A DNA stretch of 64,000 nt, taken from positions 4,764-68,763 of the forward strand of contig JAXITR010000006.1 in the NCBI GenBank assembly GCA_034679985.1. The letters run 5' to 3'. Numbering within the stretch: position 1 is the first letter of the stretch; the number at the start of each line of letters is the position of its first letter. The position numbers and the translations under genes are program-made. This DNA is from CAMDTE01 sp034679985 (GTDB taxonomy: Bacteria; Bacteroidota; Bacteroidia; Flavobacteriales; Schleiferiaceae). Below, piece after piece: positions 9,626 through 17,899 of this stretch. The notes under the pieces are model-generated. The model worked only from the letters and a program-made list of their open reading frames with translations, did not search any database and was not told the origin of the DNA.

Positions 9626-10810
9626 ATGGAGCAAAGTGCGCGTTATGCCGGCCGGGGAGTGTCTTCCGGCAAAGAAGAAGTCCATCGCGCCATTGCGCAT
9701 TTGGATAAAGGATTGTTTCCCAAAGCCTTCTGTAAAATCGTCCCGGATGATTTAACGGGGTCGGAAGAGCACTGTTTGGTGATGCATGCCGACGGCGCCG
9801 GAACCAAGAGTTCCTTGGCTTATCTTGTATGGAAAGAAACCGGCGATTTGTCGGTTTGGAAGGGCATTGCGCAAGATGCCCTGGTCATGAATCTGGACGA
9901 CTTGTTGTGCGTAGGCGCTTTGGGTCCCATTTTGGTCAGCAGCACCATCGGTCGCAACAAGGCGCGCATCCCCGGAGAAGTTATTTCTGCCTTGATTGGT
10001 GGTACCGAAACGTTGTTGGAAGAATTGCGCGGGTTGGGAATCGACATCCGCTCGACGGGCGGAGAAACCGCGGATTTGGGTGACTTGGTTCGGACCGTTG
10101 TGGTGGATTCCACGGTGGTGGCACGCATGCGTCGGGACGAGGTCATCGACAACTCCAGAATTCGTCCCGGGGACGTCATTGTGGGGTGGGCCTCAGACGG
10201 CCAAGCGTCCTACGAGGATTCGTACAACGGCGGCATGGGCTCCAACGGCTTGACTTCTGCCCGGCACGACGTTTTCAAAAAGGAATTGGCCGCGCGGTAT
10301 CCGGAGAGTTTTGCCCCCGAAGTGGATTCGTCGCTGGTATACACCGGCTCGTACGGATTGACCGATTCTGTTGCTGGGTCCCCACTGGACGCGGGTCGTT
10401 TGGTTTTGAGCCCTACGCGTACGTACGCCCCTGTTGTAAAAGAATTACTGTCCACCCACCGCTCCGCGGTGCACGGCATGGTGCACTGTTCCGGTGGCGG
10501 TCAGACGAAAGTTTTGCATTTTGTAGAAGGTGTGCATGTGGTGAAGGATCAATTGTTTCCCGTGCCGGTTTTGTTTGAAACCATTCAAAAAGAGTCGGGT
10601 ACTCCGTGGAACGAAATGTACCAGGTGTTCAACATGGGCCACCGCATGGAAATTTACCTTTCTCCTGAGGACGCACCCGCGGCCCTAGCAGCAGCGCATA
10701 AATTTGGAATTGCGGCGCAGATTGTAGGTCGGGTAGAGGAGGCCCCAGCGGGCGCTAAGGCATCGCTGGAGCTGCGCACCCCGCACGGGAATTTTAGCTA
10801 CGGCGGATGA
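9626..10810 (+). CDS. purM: Phosphoribosylformylglycinamidine cyclo-ligase (AIR synthase)
   Basis: Closes the imidazole ring of FGAM with ATP to give AIR, the fifth step of purine synthesis. At 394 residues it is the longer Bacteroidota version (E. coli about 345). Family features: the N-terminal YAGRGVSSGKEEV, the HADGAGTKSSLA loop, DLLCVGA with the conserved MNLDD, and GGETADLGD. First gene of a packed group; its stop overlaps the prfA start by four bases (ATGA). Confidence 0.93.
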   Translation: MEQSARYAGRGVSSGKEEVHRAIAHLDKGLFPKAFCKIVPDDLTGSEEHCLVMHADGAGTKSSLAYLVWKETGDLSVWKGIAQDALVMNLDDLLCVGALGPILVSSTIGRNKARIPGEVISALIGGTETLLEELRGLGIDIRSTGGETADLGDLVRTVVVDSTVVARMRRDEVIDNSRIRPGDVIVGWASDGQASYEDSYNGGMGSNGLTSARHDVFKKELAARYPESFAPEVDSSLVYTGSYGLTDSVAGSPLDAGRLVLSPTRTYAPVVKELLSTHRSAVHGMVHCSGGGQTKVLHFVEGVHVVKDQLFPVPVLFETIQKESGTPWNEMYQVFNMGHRMEIYLSPEDAPAALAAAHKFGIAAQIVGRVEEAPAGAKASLELRTPHGNFSYGG

Positions 10811-11883
10811 GTTTTGTAGACAAATTAAACGCGTTGGCCCAGCGGTTCGACGAGGTCAACGATTTGTTGATTCAGCCGGAGGTTTCTGCGGATCCGCCGC
10901 GCGCCATTCGCCTCAACCGGGAATACAAAACCTTGTTGCCTGTGGTGGAGGCGCGTGCCAAGTATTTGCGTTTGCTGGAGAACGAAACGGAGGCGCGGGA
11001 TTTGCTGCAGCACGAGAAAGATTCGGAACTGCGTTCGATGGCCAAGGAAGAATTGGACCGTTTGCTGCCGGAATTGGAAGTTTTGGAAGCGGAAATCAAA
11101 CAGTTGCTGGTTCCCAAGGATCCCGAAGACGCAAAGAATGCAGTTTTGGAAATTCGTGCGGGTACCGGAGGAGATGAAGCTGGATTGTTCGCAGCGGACC
11201 TCTTCCGGATGTACGCCCGGTACTTGGATGAGAAAGGCTGGAAGTACACGGTTTTGTCCGCAACCGAAGGCACGCTCGGCGGGTACAAAGAAGTCAGCGT
11301 TGAGGTCTCTGGCGAAGAGGTCTACGGTACCTTGAAGTACGAATCTGGAGTGCACCGCGTTCAGCGCGTGCCGGCCACGGAAAGCCAAGGCCGCGTTCAC
11401 ACCTCGGCCGCAACGGTTGCCGTATTGCCGGAGGCAGACGAACTGGACGTGCAGATCAACGATACGGACATCCGCAAAGACACCTTTCGTTCCAGCGGTG
11501 CCGGCGGTCAGCACGTGAACAAAACGGAATCGGGTGTTCGGTTGACCCACTTGCCCACCAACACGGTGGTAGAGTGCCAAGACGGTCGCTCCCAGCACCA
11601 GAACTACGATCAAGCGTTGAAGGTCTTGCGTGCCCGAATATGGGATGCAGCTCGCGCAGAACGCGACAAGGCCATTTCCGAACACCGAAAATCGTTGGTG
11701 AGCACGGGCGATCGAAGTGCCAAAATCCGGACCTACAATTATCCCCAGGGGCGGGTTACGGACCACCGAATTGGCTTCACGGTATACAACTTACCGGAGG
11801 TCATGAACGGTCAAATTCATAAATTTATTGAAGAACTTCAGGTGGCTGAAAATGCGGAACGCTTGAAAGAAGGAACCGAATAA
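10807..11883 (+). CDS. prfA: Peptide chain release factor 1
   Basis: Releases the finished peptide at UAA and UAG. 358 residues, the usual RF1 length. The GGQ motif that triggers hydrolysis is at residues 233-235 in the context SSGAGGQHVNKTESGVRLTH. The upstream coiled-coil domain and the RAGTGGDEAGLFA stretch are standard. Translationally coupled to purM through ATGA; pyrF starts seven bases after its stop. Confidence 0.97.
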   Translation: MSFVDKLNALAQRFDEVNDLLIQPEVSADPPRAIRLNREYKTLLPVVEARAKYLRLLENETEARDLLQHEKDSELRSMAKEELDRLLPELEVLEAEIKQLLVPKDPEDAKNAVLEIRAGTGGDEAGLFAADLFRMYARYLDEKGWKYTVLSATEGTLGGYKEVSVEVSGEEVYGTLKYESGVHRVQRVPATESQGRVHTSAATVAVLPEADELDVQINDTDIRKDTFRSSGAGGQHVNKTESGVRLTHLPTNTVVECQDGRSQHQNYDQALKVLRARIWDAARAERDKAISEHRKSLVSTGDRSAKIRTYNYPQGRVTDHRIGFTVYNLPEVMNGQIHKFIEELQVAENAERLKEGTE

Positions 11884-11890
11884 AGAGCCC

Positions 11891-12771
11891 ATGAATTACC
11901 ACGATTTAGTCTATGCTGTTGAGTCCCGCCAATCCGTTTTGTGCGTGGGCCTGGATTCCGACGTTTCCAAGCTTCCGAGCGGTTTTGCTGCAAAGCCGTC
12001 ATCGCTGGCGGACTTCAACAAAGCCATCATCGACGCAACGGCTGAGTGCGCTGTAGCCTACAAGCCAAACTTGGCGTTTTACGAGGCTTACGGTTTGGAA
12101 GGATGGAAAGCCTTGGAGGAGACCATTGGCTATTTGCGCAGCCAATACCCCGGTCATTTGACCATCGCAGACGCCAAACGTGGTGACATCGGCAACACGG
12201 CCTCACAGTACGCAAAAGGACTGTTGCAGGAGTTGGGCTTTGATGCCATCACGGTAGCGCCCTACATGGGGCGGGACAGTGTAGAACCCTTTTTGTTGCC
12301 GGACAAGTGGGCCGTGGTTTTGGCGCTGACCAGCAACGGAGGCGCAGATGATTTTCAACAGCAACGCATGGCCGACGGCCGTCCTTTGTATGCCCATGTG
12401 TTGGAGCGCGTATCCCAATGGATTCCCACCGAACAGCGGATGTTGTGGTGGGCGCGACACGTCCGGAGGGATTGGCGCACGTACGTACGCTGGCGGAGGA
12501 TAGCTACTTCTTGGTTCCGGGCGTTGGCGCCCAAGGCGGAAGCGTGACGGAAGTGCTGGGTGCGGCAGGTTGGAAAAACCGCCCGGGCGTTGGGGTGTTG
12601 ATCAACGCCTCGCGTTCCATTCAGTACGCTTCCAGCGGTTCGGACTTCGCCGCAGCTGCAGGGCTAGAAGCTGCTGCCCTGCAAACGCAAATGGCTCATT
12701 GGATGCAGACCGAACGCGCTTGGACGGACGCTGAGGCGTCCGCAGATGCCGCTCCTTTAGATCGAGAATAG
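11891..12771 (+). pseudogene. pyrF: Orotidine 5'-phosphate decarboxylase (type 2) with a one-base frameshift
   Basis: Would convert OMP to UMP in pyrimidine synthesis. The first frame (from ATG 11891) carries the N-terminal core, LCVGLDSD, KPNLAFYEAYG and the catalytic-loop region DAKRGDIGNTASQYA. It continues correctly to SQWIPTEQR at about 12439. The rest (DVVVGATRPEGLAHVR, then FLVPGVGAQGGS, ending 12771) is in another frame. One extra base near 12437-12440 (cagcgga) would join the halves into a normal 293-residue protein with correct spacing. Without it the first frame drifts to a stop at 12547. Either a real recent mutation or a sequencing/assembly error; I see no slippery heptamer for programmed shifting. 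The rest of the gene shows no decay. Confidence 0.85.
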
Positions 12772-12772
12772 C

Positions 12773-13693
12773 GTGGAACTGCCGGTTGCACCCGCTACCC
12801 GCATCCTGTTGACCGGTGCCAACGGCCTCCTGGGGCAAAAATTCGTGCGTCTGTGCGCGGATCAGCCCGGTGTGGAGTTGCTGGCAACGGCACGAGGTCC
12901 GGAACGCATTGGTGCTGCATTGAACGCCTCCAACGTTGATTATCGATCCTTGGACATCGAGACTCCCGCAGATTGGGAGGGCGCCCTGCATGATTTTCGT
13001 CCGGATGTGGTGCTCCATGCGGCGGCCATGACGCAGGTGGATGATTGCGAAAAAGAGTCGGTAGTGTGCCAGCGTTTGAACGTGGACGCCGTTCGGTTGG
13101 GCGCGGAATGCAGCAGTCGTCATGGGGCTCATTTTGTATTGCTCAGCACCGACTTTGTGTTTGATGGGGCACACGGCCCTTACGACGAAACCGCAATGCC
13201 CAACCCTTTGAGTGTGTACGGACGTTCCAAGTACGATGCGGAACAAATCGTTCAAAGCTTACCAACCCCCTGGTCCATTGTGCGCACGGTGCTGGTGGTG
13301 GGGCAGGTAGAAGGACTCAGCAGAAGCAACATCGTTTTGTGGGCCTCAAATTCGCTGCGCGCAGGCAAATCGTTACCGGTGGTGGTGGACCAATGGCGCA
13401 GTCCCACCTTTGCGGAGGACCTGGCCCGCGGTTGCTTGGCCGTGGCACAACGCCGTGCTCAAGGGATTTACCACATCAGCGGGGGCGAAACGCTTTCTGT
13501 CTTTGATTTTGTGGTGCGCATAGCACAAGTGTTTCAGCTCGACGCCACCCTGATCCAACCTGTTTCTACCAAATCCCTGGCCCAGCCGGCCCAACGACCC
13601 GCCAGAACCGGTTTTGTATTGGACAAAGCTCGTCGTGATTTGGCGTACGAACCAACCCCATTGGATGAGGTGATTGCTGCCTGCGGAAGCTGA
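12773..13693 (+). CDS. RmlD-like NAD(P)-dependent sugar-nucleotide reductase
   Basis: 306 residues of the extended SDR superfamily, RmlD substrate-binding group (dTDP-4-dehydrorhamnose reductase-like). The Rossmann nucleotide motif TGANGLLGQKF lies at residues 14-24. LHAAAMTQVDDCE and the catalytic YGRSKYDAE (YxxxK) follow. It starts with GTG one base after the pyrF stop and has no nearby ATG, which suggests translational coupling. The exact substrate is not clear: the only other rhamnose-pathway gene here (rfbC at 48670-49251) is 35 kb away, and family members also act on other nucleotide sugars. Confidence 0.8.
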   Translation: MELPVAPATRILLTGANGLLGQKFVRLCADQPGVELLATARGPERIGAALNASNVDYRSLDIETPADWEGALHDFRPDVVLHAAAMTQVDDCEKESVVCQRLNVDAVRLGAECSSRHGAHFVLLSTDFVFDGAHGPYDETAMPNPLSVYGRSKYDAEQIVQSLPTPWSIVRTVLVVGQVEGLSRSNIVLWASNSLRAGKSLPVVVDQWRSPTFAEDLARGCLAVAQRRAQGIYHISGGETLSVFDFVVRIAQVFQLDATLIQPVSTKSLAQPAQRPARTGFVLDKARRDLAYEPTPLDEVIAACGS

Positions 13694-13741
13694 GCGAATG
13701 GGGCTTTTGCGGATTTAAACGTCTGTCCCAAATCGATTCCT

Positions 13742-13749
13742 TATATTCG
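13742..13749 (+). promoter_or_regulatory. Possible -7 box for the NSS transporter
   Basis: TATATTCG, one base off TAnnTTTG, 40 bases before the ATG at 13790. Confidence 0.3.
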
Positions 13750-13789
13750 CAAACGAACCGGCTCATTTGGGCCCGACTGCCATTGCTTT

Positions 13790-15310
13790 ATGTCAACAAA
13801 AACAGAATCGTGGGGCTCCCGCGTGGGATTAATTTTGGCCATGGCCGGCAACGCCGTGGGATTGGGGAATTTTTTGCGCTTCCCGGTGCAGGCCGTTCAG
13901 AACGGCGGCGGTGCGTTCATGATCCCCTATTTGGTCAGTTTCCTCTTGATGGGGATTCCATTGCTATGGATTGAGTGGGCCACCGGCAGATTCGGTGGTC
14001 GCTTTGGCAACCACAGTACGCCCTTCATCCTGCACGAATTGGATCCTAAGCGCGCCATTTGGAAGTACATTGGCGTCTTCGGTATTTTTACCAATATTGC
14101 CGTGGCGGCGTATTACTGCTACTTGGAAAGCTGGACCCTTAGCTATGTTTGGCACTCCATTCAAGGCACTTTTGTCGGCAAGTCGGCCGCTGAAGTGGCA
14201 GGTTTTTTTGGTGATTATGTTGGATTGACAGACCCCACCCAGCCGGTGGTGTTTTGGTTGTTGTGCTTGGTGTTGAATACCTGGATTCTTTCCCGCGGCT
14301 TGAGTGGCGGCGTGGAAAAAGTAGCTAAGATTGGCATGCCGTTATTGATTTTGTTTGGAGCCTTTTTGGCTTACCAAGGCGTTACCTTGAAAGCAGGTGA
14401 GAACGGTGCTTTGTTTGACGGAACAGTCGGTTTGAATTTTCTGTGGACTCCGGATTACTCAACGATTTGGACGCCGAAAGTTTGGTTGGCTGCTGCCGGA
14501 CAGATATTTTTTACCCTCAGTGTTGGCATGGGCTCTATCCAGTGCTATGCCTCCTACGTGAAACGCCGCGACGATATTGCGTTGAACGCCATGAGCGCCG
14601 GGTGGATGAATGAATTCGTTGAGGTAGTTCTTGGGGGGTCGATTTTGATTCCCATTGCAATTGGATACCTGGGCATTGACCGTGTGGTTGAATTAACGCA
14701 ATCGGGAGGTCTTGGATTGGGATTCAAAACCTTGCCTTATTTATTTACCCAGTGGGGTCCCACCATGGGTATGTTCGCTGGAATTGCTTGGTTTGGTCTT
14801 TTGTTTTTTGCCGGGATAACGTCTTCGTTGGCCATGGGTACCCCCGTAATGGCCTTTCTCCAAGACGAGTTTGGCTGGAAGCGCAACCCTGCGGCTTGGG
14901 CTTTCGGTGCGGTCATTCTCGTCTTGGGAGCTCCAACCGTATTGTATTTTAATGAGGGGGTGTTCGACGAGTACGACTACTGGGCCGGTACCGTCAGTTT
15001 GGTGGTTTTTGCATTGCTCGAAGTAATTCTCTTTGCCTGGGTGTTTGGCATGGACAAAGGCTGGGCGGAAATCAACCACGGAGCAGATTTGCGCATTCCA
15101 CGGGTCTATCGATTCATCATTAAATACGTCACGCCCGTAATCCTTTTGGGAGTTTTCTTGGGATCCTTGCCCGCTATTTACGAAAAGCTCACCCTGCCCG
15201 CAAGTCCGTACGTGGTAGGTGCTCGCTTGCTTCTTTTAGCACTTTACTTGGGCATTGCCTGGGCCGTATACCTCGCTTACCAAAAACGCCGCAAGGCCAC
15301 AATCCGCTAA
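13790..15310 (+). CDS. Sodium-dependent NSS/SNF-family transporter, large subunit
   Basis: 506 residues with about eleven to twelve hydrophobic helices. The N-terminal GLILAMAGNAVGLGNFLRFP is the family's Na+/substrate-binding first helix (compare LeuT TM1). NGGGAFMIPYL and the EWATGRFGG motif follow. These symporters bring amino acids into the cell with sodium. The substrate cannot be read from sequence. Two bases after its stop begins a 46-codon gene that looks like a MetS-type small subunit, so this is probably the MetP-like partner of a two-subunit transporter. Confidence 0.9.
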   Translation: MSTKTESWGSRVGLILAMAGNAVGLGNFLRFPVQAVQNGGGAFMIPYLVSFLLMGIPLLWIEWATGRFGGRFGNHSTPFILHELDPKRAIWKYIGVFGIFTNIAVAAYYCYLESWTLSYVWHSIQGTFVGKSAAEVAGFFGDYVGLTDPTQPVVFWLLCLVLNTWILSRGLSGGVEKVAKIGMPLLILFGAFLAYQGVTLKAGENGALFDGTVGLNFLWTPDYSTIWTPKVWLAAAGQIFFTLSVGMGSIQCYASYVKRRDDIALNAMSAGWMNEFVEVVLGGSILIPIAIGYLGIDRVVELTQSGGLGLGFKTLPYLFTQWGPTMGMFAGIAWFGLLFFAGITSSLAMGTPVMAFLQDEFGWKRNPAAWAFGAVILVLGAPTVLYFNEGVFDEYDYWAGTVSLVVFALLEVILFAWVFGMDKGWAEINHGADLRIPRVYRFIIKYVTPVILLGVFLGSLPAIYEKLTLPASPYVVGARLLLLALYLGIAWAVYLAYQKRRKATIR

Positions 15311-15312
15311 TC

Positions 15313-15453
15313 ATGAACGATGCAGCATTGACCACCATGGTCTTGGCCCAAGGGGTAGTCACCGTATTCACGGTTTACTTTTTTGTTCTGGTCTTGCGCA
15401 CGCCTGCTAAGCCAGAGCCGGACTCCTTCAACGAAAACGACGAGCGCGATTGA
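15313..15453 (+). CDS. MetS-like small subunit of the NSS transporter
   Basis: A 46-residue open frame starting ATG two bases after the transporter stop. It encodes a short N-terminus, one hydrophobic segment (about residues 7-30, including VVTVFTVYFFVLVLR), then a charged tail rich in Glu/Asp (PAKPEPDSFNENDERD). Known MetS subunits have the same size, single membrane span and position directly after their NSS gene, and are needed for transport activity. The identification rests on size, topology and context, since so short a protein holds little family signal. Confidence 0.75.
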   Translation: MNDAALTTMVLAQGVVTVFTVYFFVLVLRTPAKPEPDSFNENDERD

Positions 15454-15456
15454 CGC

Positions 15457-16131
15457 ATGAAAGCGCCCGGTCGGCTCCAACGCTTGGGGATTGGATTGAT
15501 TCTGATCGGGGCGTATGGAGCCGTTGGGCTAAGCATTTGTTGGCGCGGAAGTCCGGCCTACGAAACACCCCTCTGGTATCCCGAACCAATTTCTGTTCCG
15601 AACAGGAAAAAGGGGGAGCAACCGTTTGAGCGTCGCGCGCCGTACTACCGTAAAGAGTTTGCCAATCGCCCGCGTCGGACATTGGATACCAATCAAATTT
15701 GGGTGCCGCGCCAAAAACTGCGTTTTCCAAAAAGTAGGGTAGGGATCAACACGGTAGACAGTTTGGAATTGGCCCGTTGGGGGGTGTCGCCCGGCGCACT
15801 CCGTCATTTTTTCAAAGAACGACAACGATGGTGTGGATTTTCCGCATTAGATCAGTTGCCTGCCTCCGCGCGTACCTGGCCGGTGGTATGGGAACTGGAT
15901 TCCCTACCGCCGCGCCGGGTATTGAATCGACTGCCGGAATCCGTGTTGGCCGGCCATCCTTTGGTGGGTTGGGAGCGTGCGCGGGCACTGGGCAAGTACA
16001 GGAGATCGGTTCGTCCGGTCCGTTCTTGGGCTGAATTGCGGGCCGTTCCGGGTTGGACCGACGTCGACGCACATCTACTGAGGCGCTACTTCGTTTTGAA
16101 TCAAAAAGATTCGCTATCTTTGCACCCTTAA
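15457..16131 (+). CDS. Membrane-anchored helix-hairpin-helix protein
   Basis: 224 residues beginning three bases after the small subunit's stop. One N-terminal membrane segment (about residues 10-30, IGLILIGAYGAVGLSICW), a basic linker, then helix-hairpin-helix-like units (INTVDSLELARWGVSPGALRH at about 97-117 and RRVLNRLPESVLAGHPLVGW at about 151-170). These resemble the ComEA/HHH_3 family, which binds DNA without sequence specificity. A competence-like role is possible but unsupported by neighbours. The end of the gene contains the rpsU -7 box. Confidence 0.65.
   Translation: MKAPGRLQRLGIGLILIGAYGAVGLSICWRGSPAYETPLWYPEPISVPNRKKGEQPFERRAPYYRKEFANRPRRTLDTNQIWVPRQKLRFPKSRVGINTVDSLELARWGVSPGALRHFFKERQRWCGFSALDQLPASARTWPVVWELDSLPPRRVLNRLPESVLAGHPLVGWERARALGKYRRSVRPVRSWAELRAVPGWTDVDAHLLRRYFVLNQKDSLSLHP
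16115..16122 (+). promoter_or_regulatory. -7 box for rpsU
   Basis: TATCTTTG, an exact TAnnTTTG match inside the last codons of the upstream gene. It leaves a leader of about 25 nt that contains a full Shine-Dalgarno sequence. Confidence 0.55.
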
Positions 16132-16135
16132 TGAG

Positions 16136-16143
16136 AGGAGGTG
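16136..16143 (+). promoter_or_regulatory. Consensus Shine-Dalgarno of rpsU
   Basis: AGGAGGTG, a complete complement to the 16S rRNA 3' end, with seven bases to the ATG at 16151. Neighbouring genes (tuf, nusG, rplK, rplA, rplJ, rplL, rpoB, hpf) show A-rich or featureless upstream regions instead. In Flavobacterium the bS21 protein helps hide the anti-Shine-Dalgarno, and the rpsU message is an exception that keeps a strong SD, which fits autoregulation. Confidence 0.85.
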
Positions 16144-16150
16144 TTTTAGC

Positions 16151-16345
16151 ATGTTGGTAATTCAAGTTAAAGAAGGCGAAGGCATTGACCGCGCGTTGAA
16201 GCGTTACAAACGCAAGTTCGACAAAACCGGTACTATGCGCCAGCTGCGTTCCCGCCAAGCATTCCAAAAGAAGTCGATTTCTCGACGTATGGAGGTCATT
16301 AAAGCGGCTTACGTTCAGACGTTGCGACGCGAGGAGATGGAATAA
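16151..16345 (+). CDS. rpsU: Small ribosomal subunit protein bS21
   Basis: 64 residues, very basic, with the bS21 pattern MLVIQVKEGEGIDRALKRYK and the KKSISRRMEVIKAAY stretch. In Bacteroidota bS21 sits near the 3' end of 16S rRNA and contributes to sequestering the anti-Shine-Dalgarno. It has its own promoter, an unusually strong SD and its own terminator, so it is expressed as a single-gene unit ahead of xer and hpf. Confidence 0.95.
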   Translation: MLVIQVKEGEGIDRALKRYKRKFDKTGTMRQLRSRQAFQKKSISRRMEVIKAAYVQTLRREEME

Positions 16346-16369
16346 TCCCTTGTGCTGCACCAAGCATAT

Positions 16370-16408
16370 GCGCCCTGCAAACCACCGGTTTGCAGGGCGC
16401 TTTATTTG
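16370..16408 (+). terminator. Intrinsic terminator after rpsU
   Basis: Perfect 14-bp stem (16370-16383 with 16387-16400) around an ACC loop, followed by TTTATTTGG. Confidence 0.85.
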
Positions 16409-16409
16409 G

Positions 16410-16417
16410 TACCTTCG
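16410..16417 (+). promoter_or_regulatory. -7-like box for xer, five bases from GTG
   Basis: TACCTTCG, one base off TACCTTTG, ending five bases before the GTG at 16423. The spacing matches purM and supports the GTG as the true start. Confidence 0.4.
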
Positions 16418-16422
16418 CTACC

Positions 16423-17340
16423 GTGCCGGATTTGAAATCATTTGGACTGGACGCCTTTGCGGACCACCTGCTCTTGGAGCGAAGACTGTCGCCAGCAACC
16501 GTGGCCGCCTACAGCAGCGATCTCTTTTTCTTTGTGCAGTATGTTCAGTCGGTTTACGACGAGTCCACGCCCCAAGGAATTAAGGTTGCCCACGTGCGTT
16601 CCTGGCTGGCGGAGGGTGCGGAGGCCGGCCTGTCTTCGCGAACGTTGAATCGACGTTTGTCCGCATTGCGCACCTACTTTGGATTTGCTAGATTGCTTTG
16701 GGAAGGGGTGCCTCAGCCGGCGGTCCTGCTGCGCGGCTTGAAAGTTCCCAAGCGCATTGTGCGGGTTTTGAAGTCCGACGAAGTCGAGCGGCTCTTGGAT
16801 CCCAACCGCTTTGAGACAGGTTGGTTGGGAACGCGCGATCGATTCCTATTACTCACGCTTTATGCACTGGGCATCCGTCGGGCAGAATTGCTCCAGTTGC
16901 GTTGGTCAGACATTGATGCATCCGCTCAGACCGTTCGAATTCTCGGAAAGGGAAACAAAGAGCGCTTGCTACCGGCCTTGCCCGTTTGGCTCGACGGACT
17001 CGAGGAATACCGACGGGCATGCGAAACGGCAGGAGTGCCTACAGACTCGGTACTTTTTTGGGAATCGACGGCAAAAAAAATGTCCCCAAAACGTGTTTAT
17101 TCCGTTGTTCATTCGTACCTTCAAGGAGCAAGTAGCGTCGAAAAAGCCAGTCCGCACGTGTTGCGGCACACCTTCGCAACGCATTTGCTGGACATGGGAG
17201 CAGACTTGGCGTCGATTCGCAGTCTTTTGGGGCACGCGAATCTCTCGGCCACCCAAGTGTACACCCACGCGTCCATTGAGCAATTGAAGTCCGTTGTACA
17301 GCGGGCGCACCCTCGAGGCCGGGAAGGGCAGCGCTCTTAA
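16423..17340 (+). CDS. xerC: Tyrosine recombinase XerC/XerD
   Basis: 305 residues. Resolves chromosome dimers at the dif site during division. The N-terminal SAM-like DNA-binding domain spans about 1-95 and the catalytic domain 110-300. The full catalytic set is present: Arg152 (LGIRRAEL), Lys176 (GKGNKERLLP), His245 and Arg248 (SPHVLRHTFATH), His271 (LLGHANL) and Tyr280 (QVYTH). The GTG at 16423 gives the usual N-terminus; the TTG at 16390 lies in the rpsU terminator. Lying between rpsU and hpf is the usual place in Bacteroidota, so a housekeeping Xer is more likely than a mobile integrase. XerC versus XerD cannot be settled here. Confidence 0.88.
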   Translation: MPDLKSFGLDAFADHLLLERRLSPATVAAYSSDLFFFVQYVQSVYDESTPQGIKVAHVRSWLAEGAEAGLSSRTLNRRLSALRTYFGFARLLWEGVPQPAVLLRGLKVPKRIVRVLKSDEVERLLDPNRFETGWLGTRDRFLLLTLYALGIRRAELLQLRWSDIDASAQTVRILGKGNKERLLPALPVWLDGLEEYRRACETAGVPTDSVLFWESTAKKMSPKRVYSVVHSYLQGASSVEKASPHVLRHTFATHLLDMGADLASIRSLLGHANLSATQVYTHASIEQLKSVVQRAHPRGREGQRS

Positions 17341-17352
17341 AACCCAAAAAAC

Positions 17353-17652
17353 ATGCATGCTATTGTCCATGCCGTAGACGTCAAATACAGCGACCGTCTG
17401 TCGGGAATGATTGCGGAGAAGTTGAACAAGCTGGGTCGAATAGCGGCCGATGCGGTTCGGGGCGATGTTTACCTGCGCAAGGAAAACAAAGACGGAAAGC
17501 TCGTAAAAGTGGTTGAAGTTAAAATCCAGCTTCCGGGAGGTTCGTTGGTGTTGAAAAAAGAGGGCAGTACTTTTGACCAAGCGGTTCATGCAGCCTTCCG
17601 TGCCGCGGCCCGATGGGTTCAAAAAGCAAAATCCCGCCGTCGACCGCATTAA
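17353..17652 (+). CDS. hpf: Ribosome hibernation-promoting factor (short HPF)
   Basis: 99 residues of the HPF/RaiA (YfiA) family, which binds the 30S decoding site in slow growth and shields ribosomes. The beta-alpha-beta-beta-beta-alpha pattern is visible: HAIVHAVDVKYSDRLSGMI, a beta stretch with VVEVKIQLPGG, then a helix DQAVHAAFRAAARWVQKAK with a basic end. It has only the N-terminal domain, so it is the short form. Follows xer by 12 bases and precedes the tRNA promoter. Confidence 0.88.
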   Translation: MHAIVHAVDVKYSDRLSGMIAEKLNKLGRIAADAVRGDVYLRKENKDGKLVKVVEVKIQLPGGSLVLKKEGSTFDQAVHAAFRAAARWVQKAKSRRRPH

Positions 17653-17666
17653 TTTTTAGAGACCCT

Positions 17667-17696
17667 TTGCGGGGATTGGAAAATTTCCTACATTTG
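17667..17696 (+). promoter_or_regulatory. Full Bacteroidota promoter for the tRNA-tuf transcript
   Basis: TTG at 17667-17669 (within TTTG), then exactly 19 bases, then TACATTTG at 17689-17696. This is the only place in the window where both -33 and -7 elements appear at ideal spacing, as expected for a strong tRNA/EF-Tu promoter. Confidence 0.8.
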
Positions 17697-17783
17697 CAGT
17701 CCGTTTCAAAAAGCGCTCCACGCTTGAGAGACGGAACGTTCTTCAAAAGAATCTGCAAAGGAGGAAATTTTCCTTTTTTTACT

Positions 17784-17856
17784 GCCAGCATAGCTCAGTT
17801 GGTAGAGCTGCTGATTTGTAATCAGCAGGTCGGGGGTTCGAGTCCCTCTGCTGGCT
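17784..17856 (+). tRNA. tRNA-Thr (anticodon TGT)
   Basis: 73 bases. Acceptor arm GCCAGCA/TGCTGGC, D-arm with AGTTGGTAGA, anticodon loop TTTGTAA between GCTGA and TCAGC, T-arm with GGTTCGAGTCC. CCA is not encoded. First of four tRNAs ahead of tuf. Confidence 0.95.
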
Positions 17857-17899
17857 CTACTCCAGGCATTTTCTTTTTGACTTTTTGGTTGCAATCATT

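Noticed and set aside
12430..12450. Programmed -1 frameshift in pyrF
   Set aside because: No X XXY YYZ slippery site and no downstream pseudoknot evident; pyrF is not known to use recoding.
16423..17340. Xer recombinase as a mobile-element integrase
   Set aside because: Position between rpsU and hpf is the usual housekeeping location, and no attachment repeats or cargo genes are near. The tRNAs downstream are intact with no duplicated 3' ends that I can see.
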